A DNA stretch of 64,000 bases from assembly GCF_016526145.1 (NCBI RefSeq), contig NZ_JADDUE010000003.1, positions 372,001 through 436,000 of the forward strand. Direction: 5' to 3'. A program made the translations under genes and the position numbers. Of this stretch, positions 8,022 through 15,492 are shown piece by piece (the stretch's first letter is position 1; the number at the start of each line of letters is the position of its first letter). The DNA comes from Saccharopolyspora galaxeae (GTDB taxonomy: Bacteria > Actinomycetota > Actinomycetes > Mycobacteriales > Pseudonocardiaceae). The notes under the pieces are model-generated. The model worked only from the letters and a program-made list of their open reading frames with translations, had not been told where the DNA came from and searched no databases.

Positions 8022-9424
8022 CAGCCGTACACCGACCGATCTTCGTCGAAGTCCTTGGCCAGCTTCTTGTTCAGGTACAGCGATTCCAGCGCCAGCTCGA
8101 CCGCGCTGGCGATGCGCCCGGACGAGTCGTCCGCGCGCACGCCGAGCCGTTCGGCGACCTGCTGCAGCACCGGCAGCTCCGGCAGCGCGGTGAGCACGTC
8201 GCCGCCGCTGATGCGCTCGCCGGTGGCGACCTGGTGCCCACCGGTCACCGCTTCGACCAGCGAACGCAGGTCCAGCCCGGCGAACAGGCCGCGCGCGGTG
8301 TCGGCGACCGAACGGCGCAGCAGGTAGCCGAGGACCTCGTCCTCCCGGCCTTCCTCACCGGCCTCGAACTCGAGCTTGCCGCGCAGCACCGCGGGCACCG
8401 CGTCCAGGTCCACCGGCCGCGCCACCGCCGGGTCCTCCCCGGTCAGCGCGGCGCGGTGCACCGCGGCCGCGGACACCGTCTCGGCCGCGGCGATCGCGAA
8501 CCGGGCCGAGACCCCGGAACGCTGATCCACCGCGGAGGACTCCCGCAGGTGCCCCACGAACCGGGCCAGCACCTCCAGCAGGTGGTCGCCGACCTCGGCC
8601 TCCAGCAGCGCCTCCTGCCGGATCAGCGAGGTCTCTCCTTCGAGCTCCAGCGGGTAGTGCGTGCGGATCTCCGCGCCGAAGCGGTCCTTGAGCGGCGTGA
8701 TGATCCGGCCGCGGTTGGTGTAGTCCTCGGGGTTCGCGGTCGCGACCAGCAGCACGTCCAGCGGCAGCCGCAGGCTGTAGCCGCGGATCTGGATGTCGCG
8801 CTCCTCCATCACGTTCAGCAGCGCCACCTGGATCCGCTCGGCCAGGTCGGGCAGCTCGTTGATGGTCACGATGCCGCGGTGCGCGCGCGGCACGAGTCCG
8901 AAGTGGATGGTCTCCGGATCGCCCAGCGAGCGGCCCTCGGCGACCTTCACCGGATCCACGTCGCCGACCAGGTCGCCGACCGCGGTGTCCGGAGTGGCCA
9001 GCTTCTCCACGTAGCGCTCGCTGCGGTGCCGCCACTCGACGGGCAGCTCGTCGCCCTGTTCGGCGGCGCGGCGGATCGAAGCCGGGGTGATCGGTTCCAG
9101 CGGGTGTTCGTCCAGTTCGGACCCGGGCAGCACCGGGGTCCACTCGTCGAGCAGTTCGGTCAGCCCGCGCAGCAGCCGCGTCTTGCCCTGGCCGCGTTCG
9201 CCGAGCAGCACCACGTCGTGCCCGGCGATCAGAGCGCGCTCCAGCTGCGGCAGCACGGTGCGGTCGAAGCCGACGATGCCCGGCCACAGCCGGTCGCCGG
9301 AACGCAGCGCGCTGAGCAGGTTCCGGCGCACCTCGGCCTTCACGCTGCACGGCAGGTACCCGCCCGCACGCAGCTCTCCAGCCGTACGGGGCAGTCCGGT
9401 GGGTGGAGTCTGGAGATTCGTCAC
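8021..9424 (-). CDS. MoxR/magnesium-chelatase-like AAA+ ATPase
   Basis: A 467-aa ATPase of the AAA_5/ChlI-like group. Walker A is GERGQGKT at residues 75-82. The Walker B region reads GIVTINELPDL, with Asn where the classic Asp would be and Glu retained. Sensor 1 is VATANPEDYTNRG, followed by an arginine-containing LKDRFGAEI segment. Family knowledge says such ATPases couple ATP hydrolysis to a VWA partner, which is the next gene. The start is a GTG at 9422-9424. Transcription is divergent from the serine hydrolase gene, with a structured ~200-bp region between them. Exact target protein or cofactor cannot be read from the sequence. Confidence 0.86.
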   Translation of the reverse strand: MTNLQTPPTGLPRTAGELRAGGYLPCSVKAEVRRNLLSALRSGDRLWPGIVGFDRTVLPQLERALIAGHDVVLLGERGQGKTRLLRGLTELLDEWTPVLPGSELDEHPLEPITPASIRRAAEQGDELPVEWRHRSERYVEKLATPDTAVGDLVGDVDPVKVAEGRSLGDPETIHFGLVPRAHRGIVTINELPDLAERIQVALLNVMEERDIQIRGYSLRLPLDVLLVATANPEDYTNRGRIITPLKDRFGAEIRTHYPLELEGETSLIRQEALLEAEVGDHLLEVLARFVGHLRESSAVDQRSGVSARFAIAAAETVSAAAVHRAALTGEDPAVARPVDLDAVPAVLRGKLEFEAGEEGREDEVLGYLLRRSVADTARGLFAGLDLRSLVEAVTGGHQVATGERISGGDVLTALPELPVLQQVAERLGVRADDSSGRIASAVELALESLYLNKKLAKDFDEDRSVYG

Positions 9425-9447
9425 CCGTCCGACGCTACTCCCCAGAG

Positions 9448-9507
9448 CCTGTTGTTCAGGGGTTTGCGTAGGTGGTCGCTGAGCGGAACCTCACCGCCTC
9501 GCTGCGG
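9448..9507 (+). repeat. Structured intergenic element, copy A
   Basis: Small hairpin CCTG-TTGTT-CAGG (9448-9460), then GGGTTTGCGT (9460-9469), then GGAACCTCA (9485-9493), then CCGC-CTCGCT-GCGG (9494-9507). The same order of parts occurs at 29184-29233 (copy B). It lies between divergent genes. Confidence 0.45.
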
Positions 9508-9627
9508 GATCTCCTACTCAAGCAGCTCCGGCCGGCCGAGGCCGCCCGCGACGATCACCACTCGGCATGGCGACCGGCCCGCGCCTGCGCGTAGAAACGA
9601 ACCAGCCAGGTCGCGAAGGAGGACGCC

Positions 9628-10857
9628 GTGAGTCAGTCGCAGTTCGAGATCGACCCCGCCGGAGCAGGCTTCGACCCGCAACGACTGCAGCGGCTCGACC
9701 GGCACTTCGCCCGCTACGTCGACGACGGCAGGCTCGCGGGCTGGCAGGTCCTGATCGCGCGCGGCGGCAAGATCGCGCACTCGAGCACCTGCGGCCTGCG
9801 GAACCTGGAGTCCGAGGACCCGGTGCGCGACGACACGCTGTTCCGGATCTACTCGATGACGAAGCCGATCACGTCGGTGGCGGCGATGATGCTCTACGAG
9901 GAAGGGGCGTTCGAGCTCACCGACCCGGTCAGCGACTTCATCCCGTCGTTCGCCGACCTGCGGGTCTACACCGGCGGCCCCGCGCGGGAAGCGCAGACCC
10001 GGCCGGCCATCGAGCCGATGCGGATCTGGCACCTGCTCACGCACACCTCCGGGCTGACCTACGGGTTCCACCGGCTGCACCCGACCGACGAGATCTACCG
10101 GCAACAGGGCTTCGAGCTGGGCACCCCCGCCGACCTGGACCTCGAGGGCGTCTGCGACGTGTACGCGGGAATGCCGCTGCTGTTCGACCCGGGCAGCTCG
10201 TGGAACTACTCGGTGTCCACCGACGTGCTCGGCCGGGTGGTGGAGGTGGCCTCCGGCATGGGCCTGGACGAGTTCTTCCGCACCCGCATCTTCGAGCCGC
10301 TGGGCATGACCGACACCGGTTTCGCGGTGCCGCCGGAGTCGCTGGACCGGCTCGCTTCGCTCTACGTCGCCGACTCGAACGGCAAGGCGGTGCGGCCGAA
10401 GCGCCCGTCGGTGCCGGAGACCCCGCCGAAGGCGCTGTCCGGCGGTGGTGGCCTGGTGTCCTCGGCGCACGACTACCACCGGTTCACCGGGATGCTGCTC
10501 GGCCGCGGGCAGCTGGACGGGGTGCGGCTGCTCGGCGACCGCACCGTGCGGTTCATGGCGCGCAACCACCTGCCCGGCGGGGCGCACCTCGACCAGCTGG
10601 CGCACGGCTCGTTCTCCGAGGTCAGCAACGCGGGCAAGGGCTTCGGCCTGGGCTTCGCGGTGGTCGAGGACCCGGTCCCCTCGCGCGTGGTCGCCAGCCC
10701 CGGCGAGCTGTCCTGGGGCGGGCTGGCCAGCACCGCGTTCTGGGTGGATCCGGCCGAGGAGCTCACCGTCGTGTTCCTGACCCAGCTGGTGCCCTCCAGC
10801 ACGCACCCGATCCGCTCGCAGCTGCACCAGATGGTCTACCAGGCGCTGGTGGACTGA
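9628..10857 (+). CDS. Beta-lactamase-family serine hydrolase (class C/esterase EstB-like)
   Basis: A 409-aa enzyme of the beta-lactamase/D-alanyl-D-alanine carboxypeptidase fold. The nucleophile motif SxxK is SMTK at residues 76-79. The second motif is WNYSVS with Tyr194, and the third region is SWGGLASTAFWVDP, which replaces the classic KTG with a GG-type motif as in family VIII esterases. There is no signal peptide, so a cytosolic esterase or amidase is more likely than a secreted beta-lactamase. GTG start, with GAAGGAGGA upstream as a strong ribosome binding site. It stands alone and converges with the SDR gene seven bases away. Confidence 0.85.
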   Translation: MSQSQFEIDPAGAGFDPQRLQRLDRHFARYVDDGRLAGWQVLIARGGKIAHSSTCGLRNLESEDPVRDDTLFRIYSMTKPITSVAAMMLYEEGAFELTDPVSDFIPSFADLRVYTGGPAREAQTRPAIEPMRIWHLLTHTSGLTYGFHRLHPTDEIYRQQGFELGTPADLDLEGVCDVYAGMPLLFDPGSSWNYSVSTDVLGRVVEVASGMGLDEFFRTRIFEPLGMTDTGFAVPPESLDRLASLYVADSNGKAVRPKRPSVPETPPKALSGGGGLVSSAHDYHRFTGMLLGRGQLDGVRLLGDRTVRFMARNHLPGGAHLDQLAHGSFSEVSNAGKGFGLGFAVVEDPVPSRVVASPGELSWGGLASTAFWVDPAEELTVVFLTQLVPSSTHPIRSQLHQMVYQALVD

Positions 10858-10864
10858 AACCGGT

Positions 10865-11710
10865 TCACCGGTCGGTGCGCGGGATCTCCCCGCGCGTGCG
10901 CCAGCGCGCGAAACCGCCCTCGGTGTTGATCACCTGGCCGGTGATCCAGCGGGCTTCGTCGGTGCTCAGCCACCCGATCAGCCGCGCGGGATCGTCCGGT
11001 TCGCCGTAGCGGCCGAACGGGAACATCGGTGCGACCACGTGCCAGTCCCGCTCGCCCAGGTACCCGGTCTGCACCGGGCCGGGATTGACCGTGTTCACCG
11101 TGATGCCGGAGTCGGCGAGCTGGTCGGACAGGGTGAGGGTGATCTCCGCGAGCGCACCTTTCGCCGCGGCGTAGGCGACCTCGCCCGGCATCGGGCCGAG
11201 CTGCTGACCGGAGGTCAGGAACACGACCCGCCCGCCGGGACGGCCGTCGTGGTGGGCAGCGAAGGCTTGCGCGAGCAGGATCGACGAGCGGGTGTTGACC
11301 GCCCAGTGCCCGTCCAGCACCTCGGCGTCCAACTCCCCCAGGGCGCCGTCCGAACCGCTGCGGGCGTGGTTGCAGACCAGCACGTCGAGGTGCCCGAACT
11401 CGGCGACCGCGCGCTGCACCAGCCGCTCCGGCTCGCCGGGTTCGACGAGATCGCCCGGCGCGTCCGCGACCCGGGCGTCGCCGACCAGGTGCCGGGAGAC
11501 CCCGGCGCGGACCTCGTCGGCGTCGTCGGCGCCCCACGGCTGCTCGACGTCGTGCGGCCGGTGGTGGTGCAGGAAAACGCTCCCGCCCCAGGCCGCGAGC
11601 CTGCGCGCGATCGCGAATCCGATCCCCTGCCTGCGGCTCGCGCCGGTCACCAGCGCTGTGCGGCCGCGCAGCGGATGCGGGTCCCGGCTCAGGTCGAGAT
11701 CTTGTTCCAC
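10865..11710 (-). CDS. Short-chain dehydrogenase/reductase (SDR) family protein
   Basis: NAD(P)-dependent oxidoreductase of about 281 residues with a Rossmann fold. The cofactor motif is TGASRRQGIGFAIARRL near the N-terminus. The active site has Tyr and Lys in EVAYAAAKGALAE and the preceding Ser in FLTSGQQLG. The C-terminus WITGQVINTEGGF is typical of classical SDRs. The N-terminus is uncertain: GTG at 11708-11710 gives MEQDLDLSRDPHPLRG, GTG at 11744-11746 would add 12 residues, and neither has a strong ribosome binding site. The substrate cannot be predicted. Confidence 0.85.
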   Translation of the reverse strand: MEQDLDLSRDPHPLRGRTALVTGASRRQGIGFAIARRLAAWGGSVFLHHHRPHDVEQPWGADDADEVRAGVSRHLVGDARVADAPGDLVEPGEPERLVQRAVAEFGHLDVLVCNHARSGSDGALGELDAEVLDGHWAVNTRSSILLAQAFAAHHDGRPGGRVVFLTSGQQLGPMPGEVAYAAAKGALAEITLTLSDQLADSGITVNTVNPGPVQTGYLGERDWHVVAPMFPFGRYGEPDDPARLIGWLSTDEARWITGQVINTEGGFARWRTRGEIPRTDR

Positions 11711-11848
11711 GTGCGCATGGTGACGTTCCGAGCACGCAGCGCGCACCTGATTTTCGCGGGCTGCTCCGGGTTCAACCGTTGCTGTGGAGCGGCTCCACGC
11801 GCAGCGGCCTCAGCCGTTTCCTGGGAGAACGAGCGGGAAAACCAACGC

Positions 11849-12643
11849 TCAGAACGGCGGCCAGGGAATCGCGGGCCACTCACCGGAAGGCGCCGGGAAA
11901 ACGCCCTCGCCGAGCAGGGCCTGCACCCGCTCGTTGATCGCCTGGACTTCCTTGGGCGTGATGTGCTCGGCCAGGTCGGCGGCCAGCTCGCCCTCCATCA
12001 GCGCCCGGAAGCGGCCCAGCGCCTCGGTCGCCTCCGCGGGCAGCGGTTTGCCGATCCAGCCCCAAAGCACCGTGCGCAGCTTGTTCTCCGCGTTCAGGCT
12101 CACGCCGTGATCGATGCCGAAAACGTCGCCGTCGGGCGCGTGCAGGATGTGCCCGCCCTTGCGGTCCGCGTTGTTGATCACGACGTCGAGCACCGCGAGC
12201 CGGCGCAGCGCGGCGTGGTCGGCGTGCGCCAGCACCACCGGATCACCGTGGTTGTCCTGCGCCTGCAGCACCGCTCGCCAGCCTTCCGGGACGTCCGCCG
12301 GTTCGGCCAGGTCGACCAGGTCCGAGTCCTCCTCGGTGTCCACCCACAGCTGCACCATCCCCGGCCCGAACGGGCCCTCGCGCAGCAGTGTCGGCGGGAC
12401 CAGGTGCCAGCCCAGCGCTTCGGACACCAGGTAGGAGGCGACTTCCCGACCGGCGAGCGTGCCGTCCGGGAAGTCCCATAACGGACGTTCCCCGCGCACC
12501 GGCTTGTAGACGCACTCGGCCGCCGCGCCGTCGTGCTCGACCGAGCACAGCAGCGTGGCGTTCGAGGCTTCCACGAGCCGCCCCTCGACCTCGATGCGGC
12601 CCTGCGCCAGGACCTCGCGGGCGGCCGGATCGGCGGGATGCAC
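11849..12643 (-). CDS. SCO1664-family protein (phosphatidylinositol-kinase-like fold)
   Basis: A 264-aa cytosolic protein of the TIGR03843/SCO1664 group, conserved in Actinobacteria and of unknown physiological role. It has features of a PI3/4-kinase-like fold: a lysine in AAAECVYKPVRGE that could contact ATP, a catalytic-loop-like VINNADRKGGHIL and a metal-binding-like FGIDHGVSLN. The gene follows the DUF3090 gene by six bases and forms a two-gene unit. In many actinobacteria this pair sits next to mshC; here mshC is about 11.6 kb away. Kinase activity is inferred from fold motifs only. Confidence 0.85.
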   Translation of the reverse strand: MHPADPAAREVLAQGRIEVEGRLVEASNATLLCSVEHDGAAAECVYKPVRGERPLWDFPDGTLAGREVASYLVSEALGWHLVPPTLLREGPFGPGMVQLWVDTEEDSDLVDLAEPADVPEGWRAVLQAQDNHGDPVVLAHADHAALRRLAVLDVVINNADRKGGHILHAPDGDVFGIDHGVSLNAENKLRTVLWGWIGKPLPAEATEALGRFRALMEGELAADLAEHITPKEVQAINERVQALLGEGVFPAPSGEWPAIPWPPF

Positions 12644-12649
12644 GAGCCG

Positions 12650-13216
12650 CTAGTCCTCTTCCGACCGGCGGTAGCCGTTCTGCCGCGGGCAGATGTGGCC
12701 TTCCGGGTCCAGCGGCTCGTTGCACAGCGGGCACGGCTTGCGGCCCGCGTTGATCACCCGCTCGGCGCGGTCGGCGAACGCGCGGGCGCGCGCCGGGCTG
12801 AGGAACACGCGGACCGCGTCCGGGCCCTCCTCGGTGTCGTCGAGCACCACGGACTCGTCGATCTCCTCCTCGGTGACCGCGAGCAGCTCCACCACGACGG
12901 CTTCGGTCTCGGCGTCCCAGCCGAGCCCCATCGTGCCGACCCGGAACTCCTCCTCCACCGGCACCGCCAGCGGGTCCGAGTCGACGAGGTCGTCCGGGGC
13001 GTCGGCGGGCAGCTCCGCGTCGAACCGGCGCTGCACCTCCTCCAGCAGCGCACCGATGCGTTCGGCGAGCACGGTGACCTGCTGCTTCTCCAGCTGCACG
13101 CTGACCGTGCGGACGTCCTCGGACGCCTGCAGGTAGAAGGTGCGCTCGCCTGGTTCCCCGACGGTCCCTGCGACGAACCGGTCGGGCTGGCGGAAGACGT
13201 GGATGACACGAGCCAT
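12650..13216 (-). CDS. DUF3090 family protein with C-terminal zinc-ribbon-like motif
   Basis: A 188-aa protein of the TIGR03847/DUF3090 family, conserved in Actinobacteria, function unknown. The start MARVIHVFRQPDRFVAGTVG matches the family. The central region is acidic and helical. The C-terminus has CPLCNEPLDPEGHICPR, a CxxC plus HxC arrangement that could bind zinc. It is co-transcribed with the SCO1664-family gene downstream (6-nt gap). The histidine-phosphatase gene that often precedes this pair is absent; 13217-13472 holds no supported gene. Confidence 0.88.
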   Translation of the reverse strand: MARVIHVFRQPDRFVAGTVGEPGERTFYLQASEDVRTVSVQLEKQQVTVLAERIGALLEEVQRRFDAELPADAPDDLVDSDPLAVPVEEEFRVGTMGLGWDAETEAVVVELLAVTEEEIDESVVLDDTEEGPDAVRVFLSPARARAFADRAERVINAGRKPCPLCNEPLDPEGHICPRQNGYRRSEED

Positions 13217-13472
13217 GGCACCTTCGACACTAAGCCACCCGCGGTCGGGCGCGCGCAGCCGTCCCCCGTATCCGGCCGGACGCCTCCTCAGCAGGGTTCA
13301 CCTGCCGCGAAGCCGGGCTCGCAACGGCGCTGCGGGCGGCCGCGGAACGGCAGAGCCGCGAGTTCGCCGAACGCGAACACGCCGCCGCCGGGCGGCTCGC
13401 CCGGGCGTTGCGGACCGCTACGCTCACCTCGCCCCCGGAGTCCGGAACTTCTCCCCCTCATGGAGCGCCGCA

Positions 13473-14405
13473 TTGAGCACCCGCGAACGACGCCGTCCCC
13501 CGCGGCTGCGCGCCGGGGACACCGTCGCCGTGGTCGCCCCCGCCGGACCGGTGCCCGCCGACCTGCTCGACGCCGGGATCGATCTGCTGCGCAGCTGGGA
13601 TCTGCGGGTGGTGCCCGGCAAGCACGTCCGCGAACGGCATCCGCGGCTGAACTACCTCGCGGGAACCGACGCCGACCGGGCCGCCGACCTGCAACAGGCG
13701 TGGTGCGATCCGGACGTCGCGGGCGTCGTGTGCGCCCGCGGCGGCTACGGCAGCATGCGGTTGCTGGACCACCTGGACTGGACCGCGATGAGCAACGCGG
13801 GGCACAAGGTGTTCGCCGGCTCGAGCGACGTGACCGCGCTGCACGGCGCGTTCGGCAACAAGCTCGACTTGGCCACGGTGTTCGGCCCGATGATCGGCAC
13901 CGCGGCGTTCGTGGAGGACGGCGCGGCGCGCGAGCACTTCCGGCGCACCCTGTTCGCCCCCGAGTCGGTCACGATCATCACTCGCCGCGGTGCGGAGGCG
14001 CTGGTGCCGGGGCGGGCGCGCGGCATCACCTACGGCGGCAACCTGGCACTGGCCGCGGCCGCGCTCGGCGCACCGGACACCGCCCCGCCGCCGGAGCGCG
14101 GGATCGCGCTGCTCGAAGACGTCGGCGAGGACCCGTACCGGTTGGACCGCGCGCTGACCCAGCTGCTGCGCGCGGGCTGGTTCGACCGCGCCAGCGGTGT
14201 CGCGCTCGGCTCGTGGAGCGGCTGCGGGCCGCAGGAAGACGTGCGGGACGTGCTCCGGAACCTCCTCGGCGACCTGGGCATCCCGGTGCTCGGCGAGCTC
14301 GGCTTCGGCCACTGCGCGGCGCAGCGGACCATGCCGCTGGGAGTGGCCGCGGAACTGGACACGTCCGCGCAGCGGCTCAGCGTCCTGCAACCGGCGCTGC
14401 GCTGA
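13473..14405 (+). CDS. LD-carboxypeptidase (peptidase S66 family)
   Basis: A 310-aa serine peptidase of the S66 family, which cleaves the L,D-bond to the terminal D-Ala in muropeptide recycling; some relatives hydrolyse microcin-type nucleotide antibiotics (MccF). The catalytic triad is visible: Ser118 in GSSDVT, Glu215 in ALLEDVGE and His280 in GFGHCAAQR. There is no signal peptide, so a cytosolic recycling role is likely. I chose TTG 13473 because GGAG lies seven bases upstream and the product then begins MSTRERRRPPRLRAGD; the same frame is open farther upstream but its composition is not protein-like. Confidence 0.87.
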   Translation: MSTRERRRPPRLRAGDTVAVVAPAGPVPADLLDAGIDLLRSWDLRVVPGKHVRERHPRLNYLAGTDADRAADLQQAWCDPDVAGVVCARGGYGSMRLLDHLDWTAMSNAGHKVFAGSSDVTALHGAFGNKLDLATVFGPMIGTAAFVEDGAAREHFRRTLFAPESVTIITRRGAEALVPGRARGITYGGNLALAAAALGAPDTAPPPERGIALLEDVGEDPYRLDRALTQLLRAGWFDRASGVALGSWSGCGPQEDVRDVLRNLLGDLGIPVLGELGFGHCAAQRTMPLGVAAELDTSAQRLSVLQPALR

Positions 14406-14449
14406 CACCCATGGCCGGGTCGGCCGGCCGTTGCGGATAGAACGGGGAC

Positions 14450-15073
14450 ATGCGGGTCCGAGCGATCACACCGGAAAAGCTGGCCGATGAACTCGCCGAG
14501 ACCATCGCCGAGGTGCGCGCGCCGCGGCCCCGGGTGGCCGTCGACGGCGCCGTCGGCACCGCGGAGTTCGCCGACGGTCTGGTCGAACCGCTGCGGGTGC
14601 GCGGCCGGGAGGTCGTGCGGGTGAGCACCTGGCGCTACGTGCGCGCGGCGTCGCTGCGGCTGGAGCACGGGCGCGACGATCCGGATTCGTTCTACGAGAG
14701 CTGGTTCGACTTGGGCGGGCTGCGCCGCGAAGCGCTCGATCCGCTCGCCAGCGGCGGCTCCGGACTGGTGCTGCCCGCGCTGTGGGACGTGACGACCGAC
14801 CGTTCCCCCAGGCTCGACCGGGTCCGGCTACCGGAGCACGGCGTGCTGCTCGTGGACGGGCCGCTGCTGCTCGGCGCCGGATTGCCGTTCGAGCTGACCG
14901 TGCACCTGTGGCTGCCGGGGCGGTCGCTGCAACGCCAACTCGCCGAGTCCGAGCACTGGACGCTGCCCGCGTTCGACCGCTACAGCGCCGAAGTCGCGCC
15001 CGAACGGCTCGCCGACCACGTCGTCCGCGTGGACCGTCCGGGCCATCCCGCGGTGGTCGACGGGTTCGGCTGA
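14450..15073 (+). CDS. Uridine-kinase-like protein with degenerate P-loop
   Basis: A 207-aa protein that actinobacterial genomes often annotate as uridine kinase. It keeps the family layout (RVRAITPEKLADEL, ASLRLEHGRDDPDSFYESWF, HGVLLVDGPLLLG, PFELTVHLWL), but where a GxxxxGK(S/T) Walker A is expected the sequence reads RVAVDGAVGTAEFADG, without the lysine. Classical nucleoside kinase activity is therefore doubtful. The gene follows the LD-carboxypeptidase gene on the same strand after 44 bases and may be co-transcribed. Confidence 0.75.
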   Translation: MRVRAITPEKLADELAETIAEVRAPRPRVAVDGAVGTAEFADGLVEPLRVRGREVVRVSTWRYVRAASLRLEHGRDDPDSFYESWFDLGGLRREALDPLASGGSGLVLPALWDVTTDRSPRLDRVRLPEHGVLLVDGPLLLGAGLPFELTVHLWLPGRSLQRQLAESEHWTLPAFDRYSAEVAPERLADHVVRVDRPGHPAVVDGFG

Positions 15074-15074
15074 A

Positions 15075-15401
15075 TCACGCGTGATGCGTCGCCGCGACCG
15101 TGTACAGCTTCGGATCGGAGGTCGCCAGCGCCGTGGCCGAGGACATGTGCTCCTGCGCGGCCGGGTCGGCGAGCATCGCGCGGAAGGCGGCTTCGTCGCG
15201 CCATTGCGCGTAGTTGACCACGGTGTGCCCGTCCCGGCTGGCGTGGATGTTCGCCGAGACGAACCCGTCGCGGTGCCGCATCACCGCTTCGGTCGCCTCG
15301 TTCAGCAGCGACACGAGTTCCTGCTGCTTGTCCGGTTGGACGTGGAAGACGTTGATCAGCGTGGTGATCGCGGCGTCCGGGTCGATCGTGCTGGTGGCCA
15401 T
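15075..15401 (-). CDS. Antibiotic biosynthesis monooxygenase (ABM) domain protein
   Basis: A 108-aa single-domain protein of the ABM ferredoxin-like fold: ITTLINVFHVQPDKQQEL, FVSANIHASRDGHTVVNYAQW and FRAMLADPAAQEH are typical segments. Members include cofactor-free monooxygenases such as those in polyketide tailoring, and many uncharacterised stress proteins. It converges with the uridine-kinase-like gene, with one base between the stop codons. No biosynthetic cluster is adjacent, so the substrate is unknown. Confidence 0.8.
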   Translation of the reverse strand: MATSTIDPDAAITTLINVFHVQPDKQQELVSLLNEATEAVMRHRDGFVSANIHASRDGHTVVNYAQWRDEAAFRAMLADPAAQEHMSSATALATSDPKLYTVAATHHA

Positions 15402-15492
15402 GACGGCTCCTCACCGGTGCGAAGTTCCTACTCGGCCAGGGTGCCCCAGCTGCCGGTCCCGTTCGCGTCGATCGCCGCGGCCACCGGTTCGC

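Noticed and set aside
5880-8327. 815-codon plus-strand frame across the VWA gene
   Set aside because: Composition (His/Arg/Gln-rich) and lack of motifs show it is the antisense shadow of the VWA protein.
13217-13472. Short open stretch upstream of the LD-carboxypeptidase gene with a helix-like translation (LATALRAAAERQSREFAE)
   Set aside because: No start codon or ribosome binding site in that frame, and the stretch runs directly into the LD-carboxypeptidase start region; insufficient support for a gene.
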